Assembly (NCBI GenBank): GCA_036927565.1
Contig: JAYESD010000007.1
Coordinates: 5,477,644-5,541,643 of the forward strand
DNA length: 64,000 nucleotides
Reading direction: 5' to 3'
Origin: Tuctoria greenei
Taxonomy: Eukaryota; Streptophyta; Magnoliopsida; Poales; Poaceae
The first letter of the stretch is position 1. The number at the start of each line of letters is the position of its first letter. Shown here piece by piece: positions 1 through 10,414 of this stretch. A model generated the notes under the pieces. The model was given only the letters and a program-made list of their open reading frames with translations, was not told where the DNA came from and did not search any database. The position numbers were made by a program, and so were the translations under genes.

Positions 1-2
1 TG

Positions 3-1814
3 ATTGAAGGCGAACTAGGAAGGTTCGCGATTGAGGAAGATGAGTCTCCCCAGGACATGTACAACAGACTGAAGACTCTTGTGAATAAGGTTCGATCATA
101 TGGGAGCAAAAAGTGGAATGACCACGAGGTTGTAAAGCTCATCCTTAGAGCCTTTATGCCTCGCAACGTCACACTTTGCTCTATGATCCGAGAAAGTCCC
201 GGGTACAAGAAAATGACTCCGGATGAACTGCTTGGCAAAATCATCAACTTTGAGATGATGGAGAAGCAAGCCAAGCACGTAAAAGAAATAGCCGACCTCA
301 CATCAGCCAAGAAGAAGGGAGTTGCCCTAAAGTCCTCACTCAAGCCTCTATCCAAAGAAGCAAGAGAAGCACAACTTGAGGAGGACAGCGATGATGAAAG
401 CAGCGAGCTGGACGAAGAAGATATGATTTTGTTCATGAAGAAGTTCAAAAGAATTATGAAGAAAAGACAAGGAACAAAATCGAGTGAAGGAAAATACAAG
501 GAGAAGACAAAGCCGAAGATGAGGCGGGCATGCTATAATTGTGGTGAGTACAATCACTTTATAGTCGATTGCCCGTATGAGGACAACAAGAAGAAGAGTA
601 AAGAGTCCAAGCCTCAACCGAAGAAATTCTTCAAGAAGAAGAAACAAGCTGAACAAGCACACATCGGAAACGAGTGGGACTCAAACGATGAGTCCTCATC
701 GTCCGATGAAGAAGAAATGGCTAGCATAGCCATTGAAAGCATGTCCAAGAAACCCACACTCTTCCCCACGCTCGGTGCAAAGAAGGCAAATGGAACTTGC
801 CTCATGGCTAAGGAAGGTAAACGCAAGGTAAACATCAAAACTCCTTCCTTGCATTCTTACTCAAGTGATGATGATCTAGATAGTGATGATGAAGATATGC
901 TAATTGGTTTAGATAGAAAAACTGCTGCTAAAATGAAATTCTTGCTTAACCAACTTGTTGAGAAGGAAGAGCTAATTGATCGTCAAGAAAACATGATTAT
1001 CTCCCAAAAGGAGAAGCACGAACTTGACAATCTTCTAGTTCTTGAAAAGGAGAGAAACCACTCACTAGAGCTTGAGCTAGCTTCAAGCAAGAAAACTTGC
1101 TTGGAGTTAACCAACTCAAACGTTGCAATCAAGGATCAACTTGATGACCTAATCAAGGTCAACAAGATCCTTGAAGTGCAGGTTGAGTCACTCAAGTTTA
1201 GTGAACCTTCCTCCTCTTCAAGCCTACCTTCTCAACCCACTTCAACTAATATCGCTCATATTTGCAAATGTGATAAAATTAACACCAGGTTGAAGGAAAA
1301 TTCTACCTCCACAAAGGACAAAAATCCTACCCAATGTGTAATATATGACAAGGAGAGGATCAACTATGCACGTAGTGCATATTTGGTCCAAAGACCTCCA
1401 AATGTCAAGTATGGCATTGGTTACTCTTATGATGGAAAGCAAAGAGCTGGAAATCATAAGAATAACAAGGGAAGGATTACCTTTGTGAAGGGAGGACCCT
1501 CACAACCTGGTAACTCGAAAACTAAAAACCTGAACTCTCATGAAAACAGGACTAGTCCGGTTGTGGTCCGGACAAGTCCGGTCATCCGGACAAGTCCGGT
1601 CACACTGACTAGTCTGACCCATAATCAACAGCAACTCTTGTTTAAAACCTTTGCTGCTTCCTATGTATTAATGAAAAATAATGTTGGTAAAGTGTATGCT
1701 TATTATGCTGGGCCACGCCATGGGAACACAAAATCCCATGTGTGGGTGCCCAAATGTATTGTTACTAACCTCCAAGGACCCAAGCAAGCTTGGGTACCTA
1801 AAACCAAGGCGTAA
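3..1814 (+). CDS. gag: Sirevirus Gag, 5'-partial
   Basis: The frame is open to the left edge (nt 3), so the ATG at 57 is probably internal. Visible order: a UBN2-type Gag region (about the first 100 residues, with RLKTLVNKVRSYG), a lysine-rich linker, one CCHC zinc knuckle (CYNCGEYNHFIVDC, about residue 160 counted from 57), acidic Ser/Asp/Glu stretches, and a long heptad-like coiled coil (about residues 290-385). Near the C-terminus is a short run of RTSPV repeats encoded by palindromic CCGGACAAGTCCGG-type DNA (1550-1617). It ends KTKA-stop at 1812-1814. Gag forms the virus-like particle and binds the element's RNA in the cytoplasm. The coding frame is intact in the window. Confidence 0.85.
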   Translation: MEGELGRFAIEEDESPQDMYNRLKTLVNKVRSYGSKKWNDHEVVKLILRAFMPRNVTLCSMIRESPGYKKMTPDELLGKIINFEMMEKQAKHVKEIADLTSAKKKGVALKSSLKPLSKEAREAQLEEDSDDESSELDEEDMILFMKKFKRIMKKRQGTKSSEGKYKEKTKPKMRRACYNCGEYNHFIVDCPYEDNKKKSKESKPQPKKFFKKKKQAEQAHIGNEWDSNDESSSSDEEEMASIAIESMSKKPTLFPTLGAKKANGTCLMAKEGKRKVNIKTPSLHSYSSDDDLDSDDEDMLIGLDRKTAAKMKFLLNQLVEKEELIDRQENMIISQKEKHELDNLLVLEKERNHSLELELASSKKTCLELTNSNVAIKDQLDDLIKVNKILEVQVESLKFSEPSSSSSLPSQPTSTNIAHICKCDKINTRLKENSTSTKDKNPTQCVIYDKERINYARSAYLVQRPPNVKYGIGYSYDGKQRAGNHKNNKGRITFVKGGPSQPGNSKTKNLNSHENRTSPVVVRTSPVIRTSPVTLTSLTHNQQQLLFKTFAASYVLMKNNVGKVYAYYAGPRHGNTKSHVWVPKCIVTNLQGPKQAWVPKTKA

Positions 1815-1827
1815 TTTGTTTTTGCAG

Positions 1828-2710
1828 GGCTACTCCTCCGGTGGATCCAAATGGGTGCTAGACAGTGGATGCACCAACCACATGACCGGAGAAAGGAGGA
1901 TGTTTGTGGAGTATGAAGTGAACAAGGACCCAAACGAAGGCATCTACTTTGGGGATAACAGTCAAGGAAGGGTCCTCGGTACCGGTAAAATAGCAATATC
2001 CTCTGAACATACTCTTTCGCATGTTTTACACGTTGAATCTTTAGATTATAACCTGCTGTCCATATCTCAATTATGTGACAAAGGTTATAATTGCCTGTTC
2101 ACTAACAAGGGTGTGACCGTCTCAAGGAGAAGTGATGGTTCTGTTGCATTCAAGGGTATGTTGAAGGGAAAGCTTTACCTTGTTGACTTCAACAAGGATA
2201 AAGCCGAACTCGACACATGCTTGATTGCAAAAACCAACATGGGTTGGCTGTGGCATAGACGGCTAGCACATGTCGGTATGAGGAATCTTCAAAAACTCCT
2301 CAAGGGCGATCACATCCGAGGTTTGAAAGATGTTGTTTTTGAGAAAGACAGGCCTTGTAGCGCGTGCCAAGCCGGGAAGCAAGTAGGAGCACATCATCCT
2401 GCAAAGAACATTATGACTACGACAAGACCGCTCGAACTACTTCATATGGACTTGTTTGGTCCAATTGCTTACATAATCATCGGCGGTAATAAATACGGTT
2501 TAGTTATTATTGATGATTTTTCCCGCTTCACTTGGGTGTTCTTTTTGCATGACAAGTCAGAAACACAAGGAACACTCAAGAAATTCTTCAAGCGAGCGCA
2601 AAACGAGTTCTCACTATCAATCAAAAGTATTCGGAGCGACAACGGCACGGAGTTCAAGAACATACAAGTGGAGGAGTACCTTGATGAGGAAGGAATCAAG
2701 CACGAATTTT
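1828..2710 (+). pseudogene. pol: Sirevirus Pol N-terminal fragment (protease, pre-integrase, partial integrase)
   Basis: Pol lies in the +1 frame relative to gag and has no ATG of its own near the boundary; the pol-like sequence opens just after a TTTGTTTTTGCAG tract at 1815-1827. Visible: aspartic protease motif DSGCTNHMTG, the HHCC pre-integrase region (LWHRRLAHVGM ... CSACQAGK), first integrase Asp in LHMDLFGP, and second Asp in RSDNGTEFKN. The frame continues open to 2937, but after HEF (about 2710) the residues no longer look like integrase: the block with the catalytic Glu is missing and the sequence belongs to the adjoining Tat element. Non-functional. Confidence 0.85.
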
Positions 2711-3933
2711 ATAGAGTCATTGTACAGAGTCGGGTAGTTCCTCCGGGAGAGCAGTCGGACCTTTCCCGAAAGGTCCCCAAAGCTCATGCAACACTTGACA
2801 CAGTCTCAGGACTAAAAGTGCGGCTAACTACCCTGGGTCAAACGAGAAATGAAACACACTTAGCCTGGTTCCGAACCCTAAGAGTGTACTTGTTTCCTCT
2901 GTACCCCGGACCTATAATGAAAGACATCTTCATGTGAAATAGACTCCACGTGCATTTATTTTGTACAGGCTCAACATTTTTATTTTTCTCTTTCTTGTCT
3001 ATAACAAAGACGTGCAATTCTTAAGAAATTTTAGTTCGACCGGTTTATATACGATTCGAGTTGTATTGTCAGTTGTTTTGGATTCAAATATTGTTCATGG
3101 CCAACTCGTCTGAAAGCCGCCAAGCCAATCTAGGGCTGGAGTGTGCTATCGACTTAGCCTGGTCAAGCACCCTAAGTACGCCACTCTACCTACACCCCGG
3201 CAGGCCGAAGTAAGGCGGGTCCATGGACAGTTGAACCTAGAAGAAAAGACAACGCATTCGTTCGTATTTAAAATCGCGTTTGACTTAAAGTCTTCTTGAG
3301 AATCGTAAGCCACGACGAAATTATAGACAAGGAACGAATTTTACTATTTTTCTTGGCTTAAGTGTGCAGGAAAAATAAAGCCTACGTTGATGGAGAAAAG
3401 TCGGAGCTAACTAAGCTCTGACTCCCCTAAGGGGGCCGACCGTCGACGCTTAATAAAAGATGGTGCGAAGACCCCATAAATGGAGTCTGCTGCCAACAAA
3501 CTAAGTGTTGGCAAAGGTCACTGCCGGAGCTACTCAGCTCTGACACCCCGGAGGAATAACTATCGATACTATACATGTTGATAGAAGCTATTGCCGGAGC
3601 TATTAAGCTCCAGCGATGGACAATGCCGGAGCTTCTAAGCTCCGACAACCTCAGGGGACCTTCACTATCGAAGACTTTGAACCTAAATTCTACAAGTTCG
3701 GAGCAAATGAGTCTTCAACAAAACACAATATCCTTTTGGTACATGTTCACAATTAAATTGTGTACATCTACCAGGGGGCCAAGTGAAGATAAAAGTGTTG
3801 AAGACAAAAAGTGAAATTCGCAAAAATTTGGGGATTTCATTTATCTGGAGACAAGAAATTACATCTGGAGACAAGGGATTACAAAATTGAGGAAGAAGAA
3901 GAGAAAATACAAGTGAGAACTACAGAGATGGTC
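2711..3933 (+). other. Non-coding 3' internal region of the Tat element
   Basis: No convincing coding sequence. Short open frames here (for example 3575-3814) have no recognisable content. The stretch holds the hairpin-like repeats annotated separately and then runs into the 3' end of the antisense gene. Confidence 0.6.
3395..3652. repeat. Imperfect CGGAGCT...AGCTC(C/T)GA hairpin repeats
   Basis: Four spaced copies of a short inverted-repeat unit: CGGAGCTAACTAAGCTCTGA near 3403, CCGGAGCTACTCAGCTCTGA near 3524, CCGGAGCTATTAAGCTCCAG near 3594 and CCGGAGCTTCTAAGCTCCGA near 3628. Each can fold back on itself with a short loop. Related GGAGCT/AGCTCC words recur in the LTR (about 7930-8075). Confidence 0.7.
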
Positions 3934-6900
3934 CTAGACCCTATGGAAGAACTGGGCGACCTCCGATACGCTGGCTCGGGTAGCTTCGCCTTCTCCTTCG
4001 ACGGGGCCTTCAAGCACCGGGTCCAGAGGAAATTGGGAGTTCCGGCTGGTGTAGCACGTCAGCACATACTCTGCGACGTTCCTCGCCAGGGATTGCCCCT
4101 CAACCTCCAGTTGGTCCGCGATGACATCGCCCACCTTGGAGAGCTTGCTACCCGCTGCGCTCAACGTCTGCAGCGCAAGGTCCGGCTCCGGCTCCGGATC
4201 ATCCGGGCGCACAGGGCTGGAACCCAGCGGCATCAGCGCGTCGTTGGACTTGCCCAGGAACTCCCAAATCTGTAGGGAGTCCGCAGTCCTCAAAGCCTTC
4301 ATCTCTTCCAGGGATCTCCTGGCCGCCGTCAGTTCGGAATTCTCACGGGCGAGGCACTCAACTTCTTTGGCGTTTTGCTGAATATTTTCAGCAACCCGCC
4401 TCTCGAGTCTTCCGAGCTCCTCCCGGAGGTGGATCTTGTTCGGCGGTCAACCAGGTCCTTCTCCCTAGCCTGCACTTTTTTCTCCCGGGCAACAAGGACA
4501 CACTCGTATTCGTAGAGTTCCTGCCCTCGCACCCAGGTCTTCTCCTCTTCCTCTTGGCAGCGCTCTTCCAATTTCTTGGTGCGCTCCTCGAGGCCCTTGT
4601 CAGCCAGAGCTACTTTCTCGGTAAGCTCATCTTCCCTCCTCAGGACATCATCCCACAGCTCAAGGAGTTTCTGCTCTTCATTCTCGAGCCGTTTCTCCCT
4701 CTCTTCAAGTGTCTCTCGGCGCTTGATGAGTGCAGTGTTAATGACCTCCAGCCTTTCATGGCGTTCCTCGGCCGCACTGTTGGCTGCTTTGGCCTGATTG
4801 TAAATCTCCTGAGACTGAGCGTCGAGGGCCCGAGCATGCTCTCCCTCTCATCCAACAACTTGCCCCAGTACTCCAGGCGAACCTTCTCCCGCTTGATCCA
4901 CTCCTTGTCATCCGCTAGCCTCGACTGCGCCAGCTTGGTCTCGAAGTAGAGCCGGTTACGCCACCGCCTAAGGGTTTGGCGCTCCTCTTCAAGAGCCTTG
5001 CTGTCGTGGAAGAAGGCCAATTGGACTTGACGCAGACTGGAGCAGGCGTTGTCGATAGACATCGACAGCGGGATGGGCTCCGGACCTGCTGGGGTCTCCT
5101 CTGCTGGTTCCAGCGGGTCTTCACATACAAAAATTGGGTCCCACTCTATGAGAGTGGACCCCTGAGCTTCCAAGGCACTAGGGCCGTCCTCCGGGATGGC
5201 CTCAATCGCCATCGAAGAAGGCCCCGCCGCCAAGTCTTCATTCACCCCCTCGGGCAGGGGGCCAGCGACTTCACTTGGGCAATCCGGCTCGGCCGCAGGT
5301 ACCTCCGACATCGTCGCTTCCAGAGCAGTAGCTGCTACTGGCTCCGGTCTGGGCACCTCTTCCGAGGGAGGCTCGAGCTCCATCTCCTCCATCTCCTCTT
5401 CAACCACCGGCTCAGGAGCTGGAGGATCTTCAACTTCGACCGGCCCTGAGGCCAGAGCTCCAACAATAACCGGCTCAACGGCCAATGCTTCGGAGGTAGC
5501 CAGCTCAACTGCCAGAACTACCTCGACCTCCGTCTCGCATGCCGGTGCTTCAGTCATCTCCGGCTCAACCGCCGGGGCTTCGACAATTTCCGGCTCCGAG
5601 GCCGGGACTACTACTTCCTCCGGCTCAACAGCCGGAGCTTCCATCATCGCAGCACCAAGACCCGAAGCTTCAACCTCCAGGATAGGTGCCGCTGGCGTGT
5701 CTTCACTCTCGTGGTCCGGCGCTACCACGAGAGCTTCTCGGGACGAGTCGAGGTCCATGACCACGACAGCCGGCGCCGGAGCTGTCGCAGCCTCAACCAT
5801 CACTTGAGGCGGCACCGGGACAGGAGCAGAAGCTCCCACCCTCACGGCCTCAGACACTGTGGCTGAGGGTGGAGCCTCACTCCCCTTCTTGGGGACGCTG
5901 CAGATGATGAACGAAGAAAGTTAACAAACAATTGCTACAATTAAAATAGTTAACCAAGGTAAAGATCAAAAATTACCTTGGAAGGCTTCCGCACCAGCTT
6001 GCGCGGAACCTTTTTCCTGGACGTTCCGGGCTGGCCACGGTCGGCGTAGAAGCTCCAGAAGGCCCCCCGGAACTTGTCGCGGCCACGGGCGTTTCCCGGG
6101 TCGAGGCTATCCTCGATCGGGAAGAACCCCCGGACCCAGGTGGCTATCCTCAAAAATTACCTTGTCGAGGCATGTTGCAACTTCCTCTTCCGGCTCTCCG
6201 GCTCATTCGTCAGCTCCTTGCCCTTACCGACGACCTCGACCCTCGGCTGTGGGGCAGGGACGGAGCCATCTTCGGGCATTCCGGGGATCACCACCTGGGT
6301 GGTTGATCTTCTCTCGACGACACCAAGGTCGTCAAGTGCGGGCATCTTCCCCCGGAGCTCCCTGCTGAACTCCACTTACACGTTCAGAGGGAGAAAGGTC
6401 GACGGTGGAGTCAAGTCGTCACTGTCGACGTCGATGTCGTGCTTGAATTTCTTGAGGTGGAACTCCAAGGTTTTCCCCACCATGTTGGACTTCAACCCGG
6501 TCTCAACCCGGTCCTCGTCCATCACGCTGTTGAGGGCCTAAGCGAGCTTCTCCCTCCTCTTCAGCGGCGCCCACCTGTTGGCCAGGAAATTGCAAAATAC
6601 CACCTGAGGAGTCAATCCTCCCTCCACGCATTGGCGGATCCTGGTCAAGGCGGGGTTGAAAGCTTCCGCCAGCACCGGAGCTTCACTCCAGATCATCGTG
6701 TCGATGCTGGGCAGACTGTCGGGCAGCTCCAACCTCTCGTGCTCCTCCACCCTGATGATTATCCAATCTTTCTTCCAGTCATCCCACTTCCCGGAAGGAA
6801 ACGACCGGAGGTACTTGAATGGGCACTTCTTGCGCTTCACGAAGTAGTAGAAGCCAAGGTACTCTTTGCTCCGGCCGGTGGTGTGGACGGTGAAGAAGGT

Positions 6901-7235
6901 CCGGAAGAGTTCGATGCAGGGGGGGATGCCCACCCACATCTCACAGAAGTGGACGAAGATAGACACGAGGAGAATGGAGTGAGGGCCAGGGTGGTATAAC
7001 TGGAGACCATAGAAGTCTAGCAGCATCAAGAAGAAGGAAGAAAAAGGTGGGATCAACCCCACCATGGCGTACGAGGAAAAGTACACCATTCGCCGGCGTG
7101 CTCCTTCTCGAAGGGGAGCTCTCCGCCGACACAGACTGAACGGTTGAAGAAGTCCGAGGACCACCCCATGAGGGCCCGAACCTTCTTCAAATCGTCGTCG
7201 GTCTTCAAACAACTCTCGCGCAGACCCAACTCCAT
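3934..7235 (-). pseudogene. Antisense gene of the Tat element (Transposase_28-like, one intron), broken
   Basis: Read on the minus strand from the ATG at 7235 (MELGLRESC...). Exon 1 carries the block GLIPPFSSFFLMLLDFYGLQ...EMWVGIPPCIELFRTFFTVH, typical of the plant putative gypsy-type transposon domain, then basic VVGKGKEL/SRKRKL. A GT-AG intron (5976-5898) leads into exon 2: an acidic, Pro/Ala-rich region of EAPAVEP-like repeats, then IDNACSSL(R)QVQLAF and a long charged coiled coil ending at a stop at 3934. There is a frameshift near 7087 and further frame changes near 6157 and 4640, so this copy is not translatable. The paralogue at 61534 has the same order of parts and the same intron. 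Function unknown. Confidence 0.75.
5898..5976 (-). other. Intron of the Tat antisense gene (copy 1)
   Basis: On the minus strand: CCAAG, then GTAATTTTTG at the donor and TCATCATCTGCAG at the acceptor, 79 bp. The second Tat copy has a 77-bp intron at the equivalent place with donor GTAAATTTTG and acceptor TTCATCTGCAG, both followed by GTCCCCAAGA. Confidence 0.7.
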
Positions 7236-7755
7236 CGCGGCACGGCTAGGCAAGAGAGGAAGAGCGAAGCACGAGTTGGGAGTTTGAGCGCAAGATCAAA
7301 TGAGAGGCGTAAAGAACTCCCGACGGTGCGCGTTTTCCTTCTTAAGTAAGCCCTCGCAACGCTTGGATGGAAACCGCAAGGAAGTCGATGATACCATTCA
7401 AAAATTCCACCCAGCTGATGACAAAAGGGCCCGGGACCACCCCGACGATCAAGTCGAGGCTATTACCCAGGCGAACGGTTGTCATCACGAGGCAGGAAAC
7501 CCAAAGGCGGCGACCTGACAAGGCGCGCGGAACCGATACGGTTTTCATATCGGGAACCGACGACCTTCAATTGCGTGAGATTCGCACGTCAAAGATCTCA
7601 TCTGCCGCACGAGGTGCGCCACGCGGCGGGGATCTAACTATAAATCCCTGCCAACGGCACCTTCAAAGACCCTTGAAGACTCAGTTCAAGAGTCGCGAGG
7701 ATGGACCCACCTCCGACGGAATGACTTCACCCCAGTGATCTTCCTCGGAGGTAGG

Positions 7756-7768
7756 TCCAGGGGGCCAC
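7756..7768 (+). other. Polypurine tract of the Tat element
   Basis: TCCAGGGGGCCAC sits directly before the LTR start TGTCGGTACC. This is the usual position of the plus-strand primer and fixes the 3' LTR boundary. Confidence 0.7.
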
Positions 7769-8618
7769 TGTCGGTACCCTAAAAACCGTACACCCCTTGA
7801 GGTTACAAAGATCTCAAAGGGAAGTCATCTACTTGGTTTGAAGACCCACGGAGGCCCACATGTCAAACATGACCGGACCCACTTCTCCAACATGGTTAAT
7901 CCCTGGATCACCACGTGTACAACCAAACCGGAGCTACCGCCCACAAGGGGGAAGCTCCGGGCCACGTACTGAAACGGCACCTCCGGACTTAACCCCAGAC
8001 TGAGAGAAGCTCCGGACCTGACACGTGTCTGGTAGCCCCGGAGCTACCTGCTTCCCACAGCAAGCTCCGGAGCTGCCACGTGTCCAATCGTCGGATCTTC
8101 AGCTTCTAACCTTCGGAAGACATTGTAACGGCTCCGGATCTTCAAAGGAGAGCTAAGGACTTCAAGACCCAATTAAGTGTCATTAATGCCATATTAATGA
8201 CACTTAAACGGACAATCTTAACACCAGTAACGGTGTTGTCAAAGCCCATTACAGGATCATTAAAAGCAATTAAGTGTGTATCAATACTAGTAACCGCTGG
8301 GGCCACATGTCGGGCCAGGCTAACTTGTAACGGCCTGCCCTTGTACTATAAAAGGACAGGCCGGCGATGCACACGGGGATGTTCTCGGGCGATCATACGC
8401 GCCTCATACGCACGTGACAAAGCTCATACTGCGAATACAACACCAACACACCCGTGGAGTAGGGTATTACGCTCAGGTGGCCCGAACCACGTAAATTCTT
8501 GTGTCTCCTGTGTCAAACTCCTATTCACCTTCTTGAATCTCCGCACGCCCACACCGAACTTCAAACTCCCCTGTCACTTTAGTAGTGTAGGGAGATCTGC
8601 CGGTTCTAACCGCCGACA
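7769..8618 (+). repeat. 3' LTR of Tat element copy 1 (850 bp)
   Basis: Starts TGTCGGTACCC and ends ACCGCCGACA, giving inverted ends TGTCGG/CCGACA. It contains several GGAGCT/AGCTCC words (about 7930-8075) and a TATA box at 8347-8353. The LTR at 60161-60996 is its diverged counterpart. Confidence 0.8.
8347..8353 (+). promoter_or_regulatory. TATA box in Tat LTR
   Basis: TATAAAA within CTTGTACTATAAAAGGACAG. The other Tat LTR keeps the same box and context on the minus strand at 60395-60403, supporting it as the core promoter. Confidence 0.65.
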
Positions 8619-10414
8619 AGAACAATACACCATACAAGTAATAGAACTACTATTATGCTTGAATATGCTATGATTATGATTTAAATTGGAGTTATGAGTG
8701 ATTTATTATTTTTCATAGCTAAAGAAATGCATTTACTATTTATTTTCCATTTTTAGTATTTATTTACAAGCTAAAAACATTTTTAATGAGTTTTCTATAG
8801 CCAAAATATATTTTATATGCATTTTATAAATTTTATTTCAGCATAAAACATTTTATAAATAATTTTCCTACTATTTCCATATTTATTCTCTATTTTGAAT
8901 ATTTATTTATAGCTAAAAGCATTTTTATCAAATTTTCTATTGTCAAAATATATTTTATATGAATTCTACAATTTTATTTCAGTATAAAAAGATTTATAAC
9001 CATTTTTACTATATTTTCTATATTTATTTTATCACTTAAAACATTTTTCCATGCATTAAATATATTTTTCTACAATTTAATTCTATTTTCTGGGATTTTC
9101 ATATAAAAACAGTAACAATTTACAAAGTATAAACTAATTTCCCTAAAGTTGAGGTGTTGTTTTGTAATTTTTCCATATAGATAGAGGTTAAATGTAGTAT
9201 TTTATAAAATTCCAGGGGCATAAAACAATATTTACTAAATTTAACCTAATTCTAGAGAAGTCCAGGGGCATCTTCATAAAAGTGAGGACCTATTCTTGAT
9301 TTAGTTTAAAAGTACAGGGACCTCTCTGCAAGTTTGCCTTTTCTATTTCTTTGCATTTGTTTTTCTAAAGTAAAAGGTGTGGAATAGTTCTATACAGCCG
9401 TGGACCAAGGGAAGGGGCGTTGGTTCATGGGTCCACGGTGGACCAAGGGCGTACCCCTTCGAGGGGGGGGGGGGGTAATCTTGGCCGTCTGAAAGGATCC
9501 GAGGGCCGTGGCTCGGCCACGTCACCTCCAGTGAGGTGGGCAGCGTCGGCAGCCAGGAAACCGGCGGCCCATGGCCGGCCACCACCGGAGAATCGCCGGA
9601 ACGGCGCCCGGTGCTCCAAATTTGACGGGAAATGGGTTGGAAGAAAGAGGAGAAGACGAGGGACTCACCTAGGGCGGCGCACGCGTGGGAAACAGGCCGA
9701 CGATGGGCTTCCGACGGCTGGTGCGGCAGTCGGACCCTGATGCCGTCGATGAGGCGCCTCGGGCGTCTATACACGGCCATCAGAGGCTCTATGAGAGCGG
9801 TGTTGCGTCTCAGTGCTTGGGAGAGGGTCGGGGCGACCGAGGTGCCTCAAATCCGCAGCATAGCGAGCTCTAAGTGGCGGTCATGGAAGCATGGCTCAGC
9901 TAGGGTTTGAGGATGGGGAAAATGGAGTGTGGGGTCGGTATTTGTAGGGGAAACGCCTGTGAGGGGGGCGGCGGTTGCCAAGACGACGTGGGAGCGGGTT
10001 CGGGGCAGGGGGCGCGGGCGTGCCGTGGAACGGCCGCGGGCAGAGCGCAGGAGGCGGCAGTTGCTGCTGTGGAGGGGAAGAAGATGACACGCGGGGCTCG
10101 CATGACAGTGAGGGAGAGAGAGGAGGCGGTGGGCTGGATTTGCTGGGCCGGTGGGGAAGAGAGGGGGGAGGAAGAGGGATTGGGCCGCGGGGGTGGATGA
10201 CCCAGGTAAGGTTTTACTTTTTTTTTTCATTTCTTTTGATTTTTTTGTTTTCTTTTCTCAATTTTTAAATTTAACATAAATTCATATTCTTATTCAAAGG
10301 TTGGTGTTTTACTTCAATACAATTATACACACTTTTTCCATTTATTTTATTTTTTCTATTATTTAATTATATGAAATTTTGGTTTTCTTTTATTCAAAAA
10401 TTACGGGTGTGACA
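8619..10414 (-). mobile_element. Truncated Tekay-like gypsy LTR
   Basis: On the minus strand the LTR begins TGTCACACCCGTAATTTTTG at 10414 and runs left until it is cut by the Tat LTR at 8618. It has the same architecture as the LTRs at 26509 and 41773: T-rich tract, GC-rich block with open frames on both strands (about 9420-10200), then A/T-rich sequence with phrases such as AGTCCAGGGGCA and CTGCAAGTTTGCC. Its right edge interrupts LINE ORF2, so it probably inserted into the LINE; the other end and any target duplication are lost. The open frames in the GC-rich block are not regarded as genes. Confidence 0.7.

Larger units (their letters stand above)
1..2710 (+). mobile_element. Sirevirus (Ty1/copia) fragment: gag and start of pol, both ends missing
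   Basis: Ty1/copia internal region in sense orientation, running in from the left edge. It holds a coiled-coil-rich gag with a CCHC knuckle and the beginning of pol (protease, pre-integrase, first part of integrase). Homology stops around 2710, just after the integrase block RSDNGTEFKN, and the sequence passes without LTR end or target duplication into Tat-type gypsy DNA. Reverse transcriptase, RNase H and both LTRs are absent from the window. The large coiled-coil gag and the gag/pol frame change fit the Sirevirus (Maximus) lineage. Confidence 0.85.
2711..8618 (+). mobile_element. Tat-type Ty3/gypsy element, 3' half, with antisense gene and 3' LTR
   Basis: A gypsy element in plus orientation whose 5' LTR, gag and pol are missing. 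It contains a non-coding 3' region with hairpin-like repeats, a long antisense gene (3934-7235, minus) of the kind named putative gypsy type transposon (Pfam Transposase_28), a polypurine tract and one full LTR with TGTCGG...CCGACA ends. A second, oppositely oriented member at 60161-64000 confirms the layout. Large non-coding 3' regions and antisense ORFs are known in Tat-lineage elements such as maize Grande. Lineage assignment is inference because pol is absent. Confidence 0.75.

Noticed and set aside
1681..2937. Complete 418-residue protein
   Set aside because: Its first 49 codons overlap gag in another frame and its last 75 come from the adjoining Tat element; only the pol-like middle is real.
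9343..10268. Open frames on both strands in a GC-rich patch
   Set aside because: Same type of LTR GC-rich block as above; no domain, no conservation signal.
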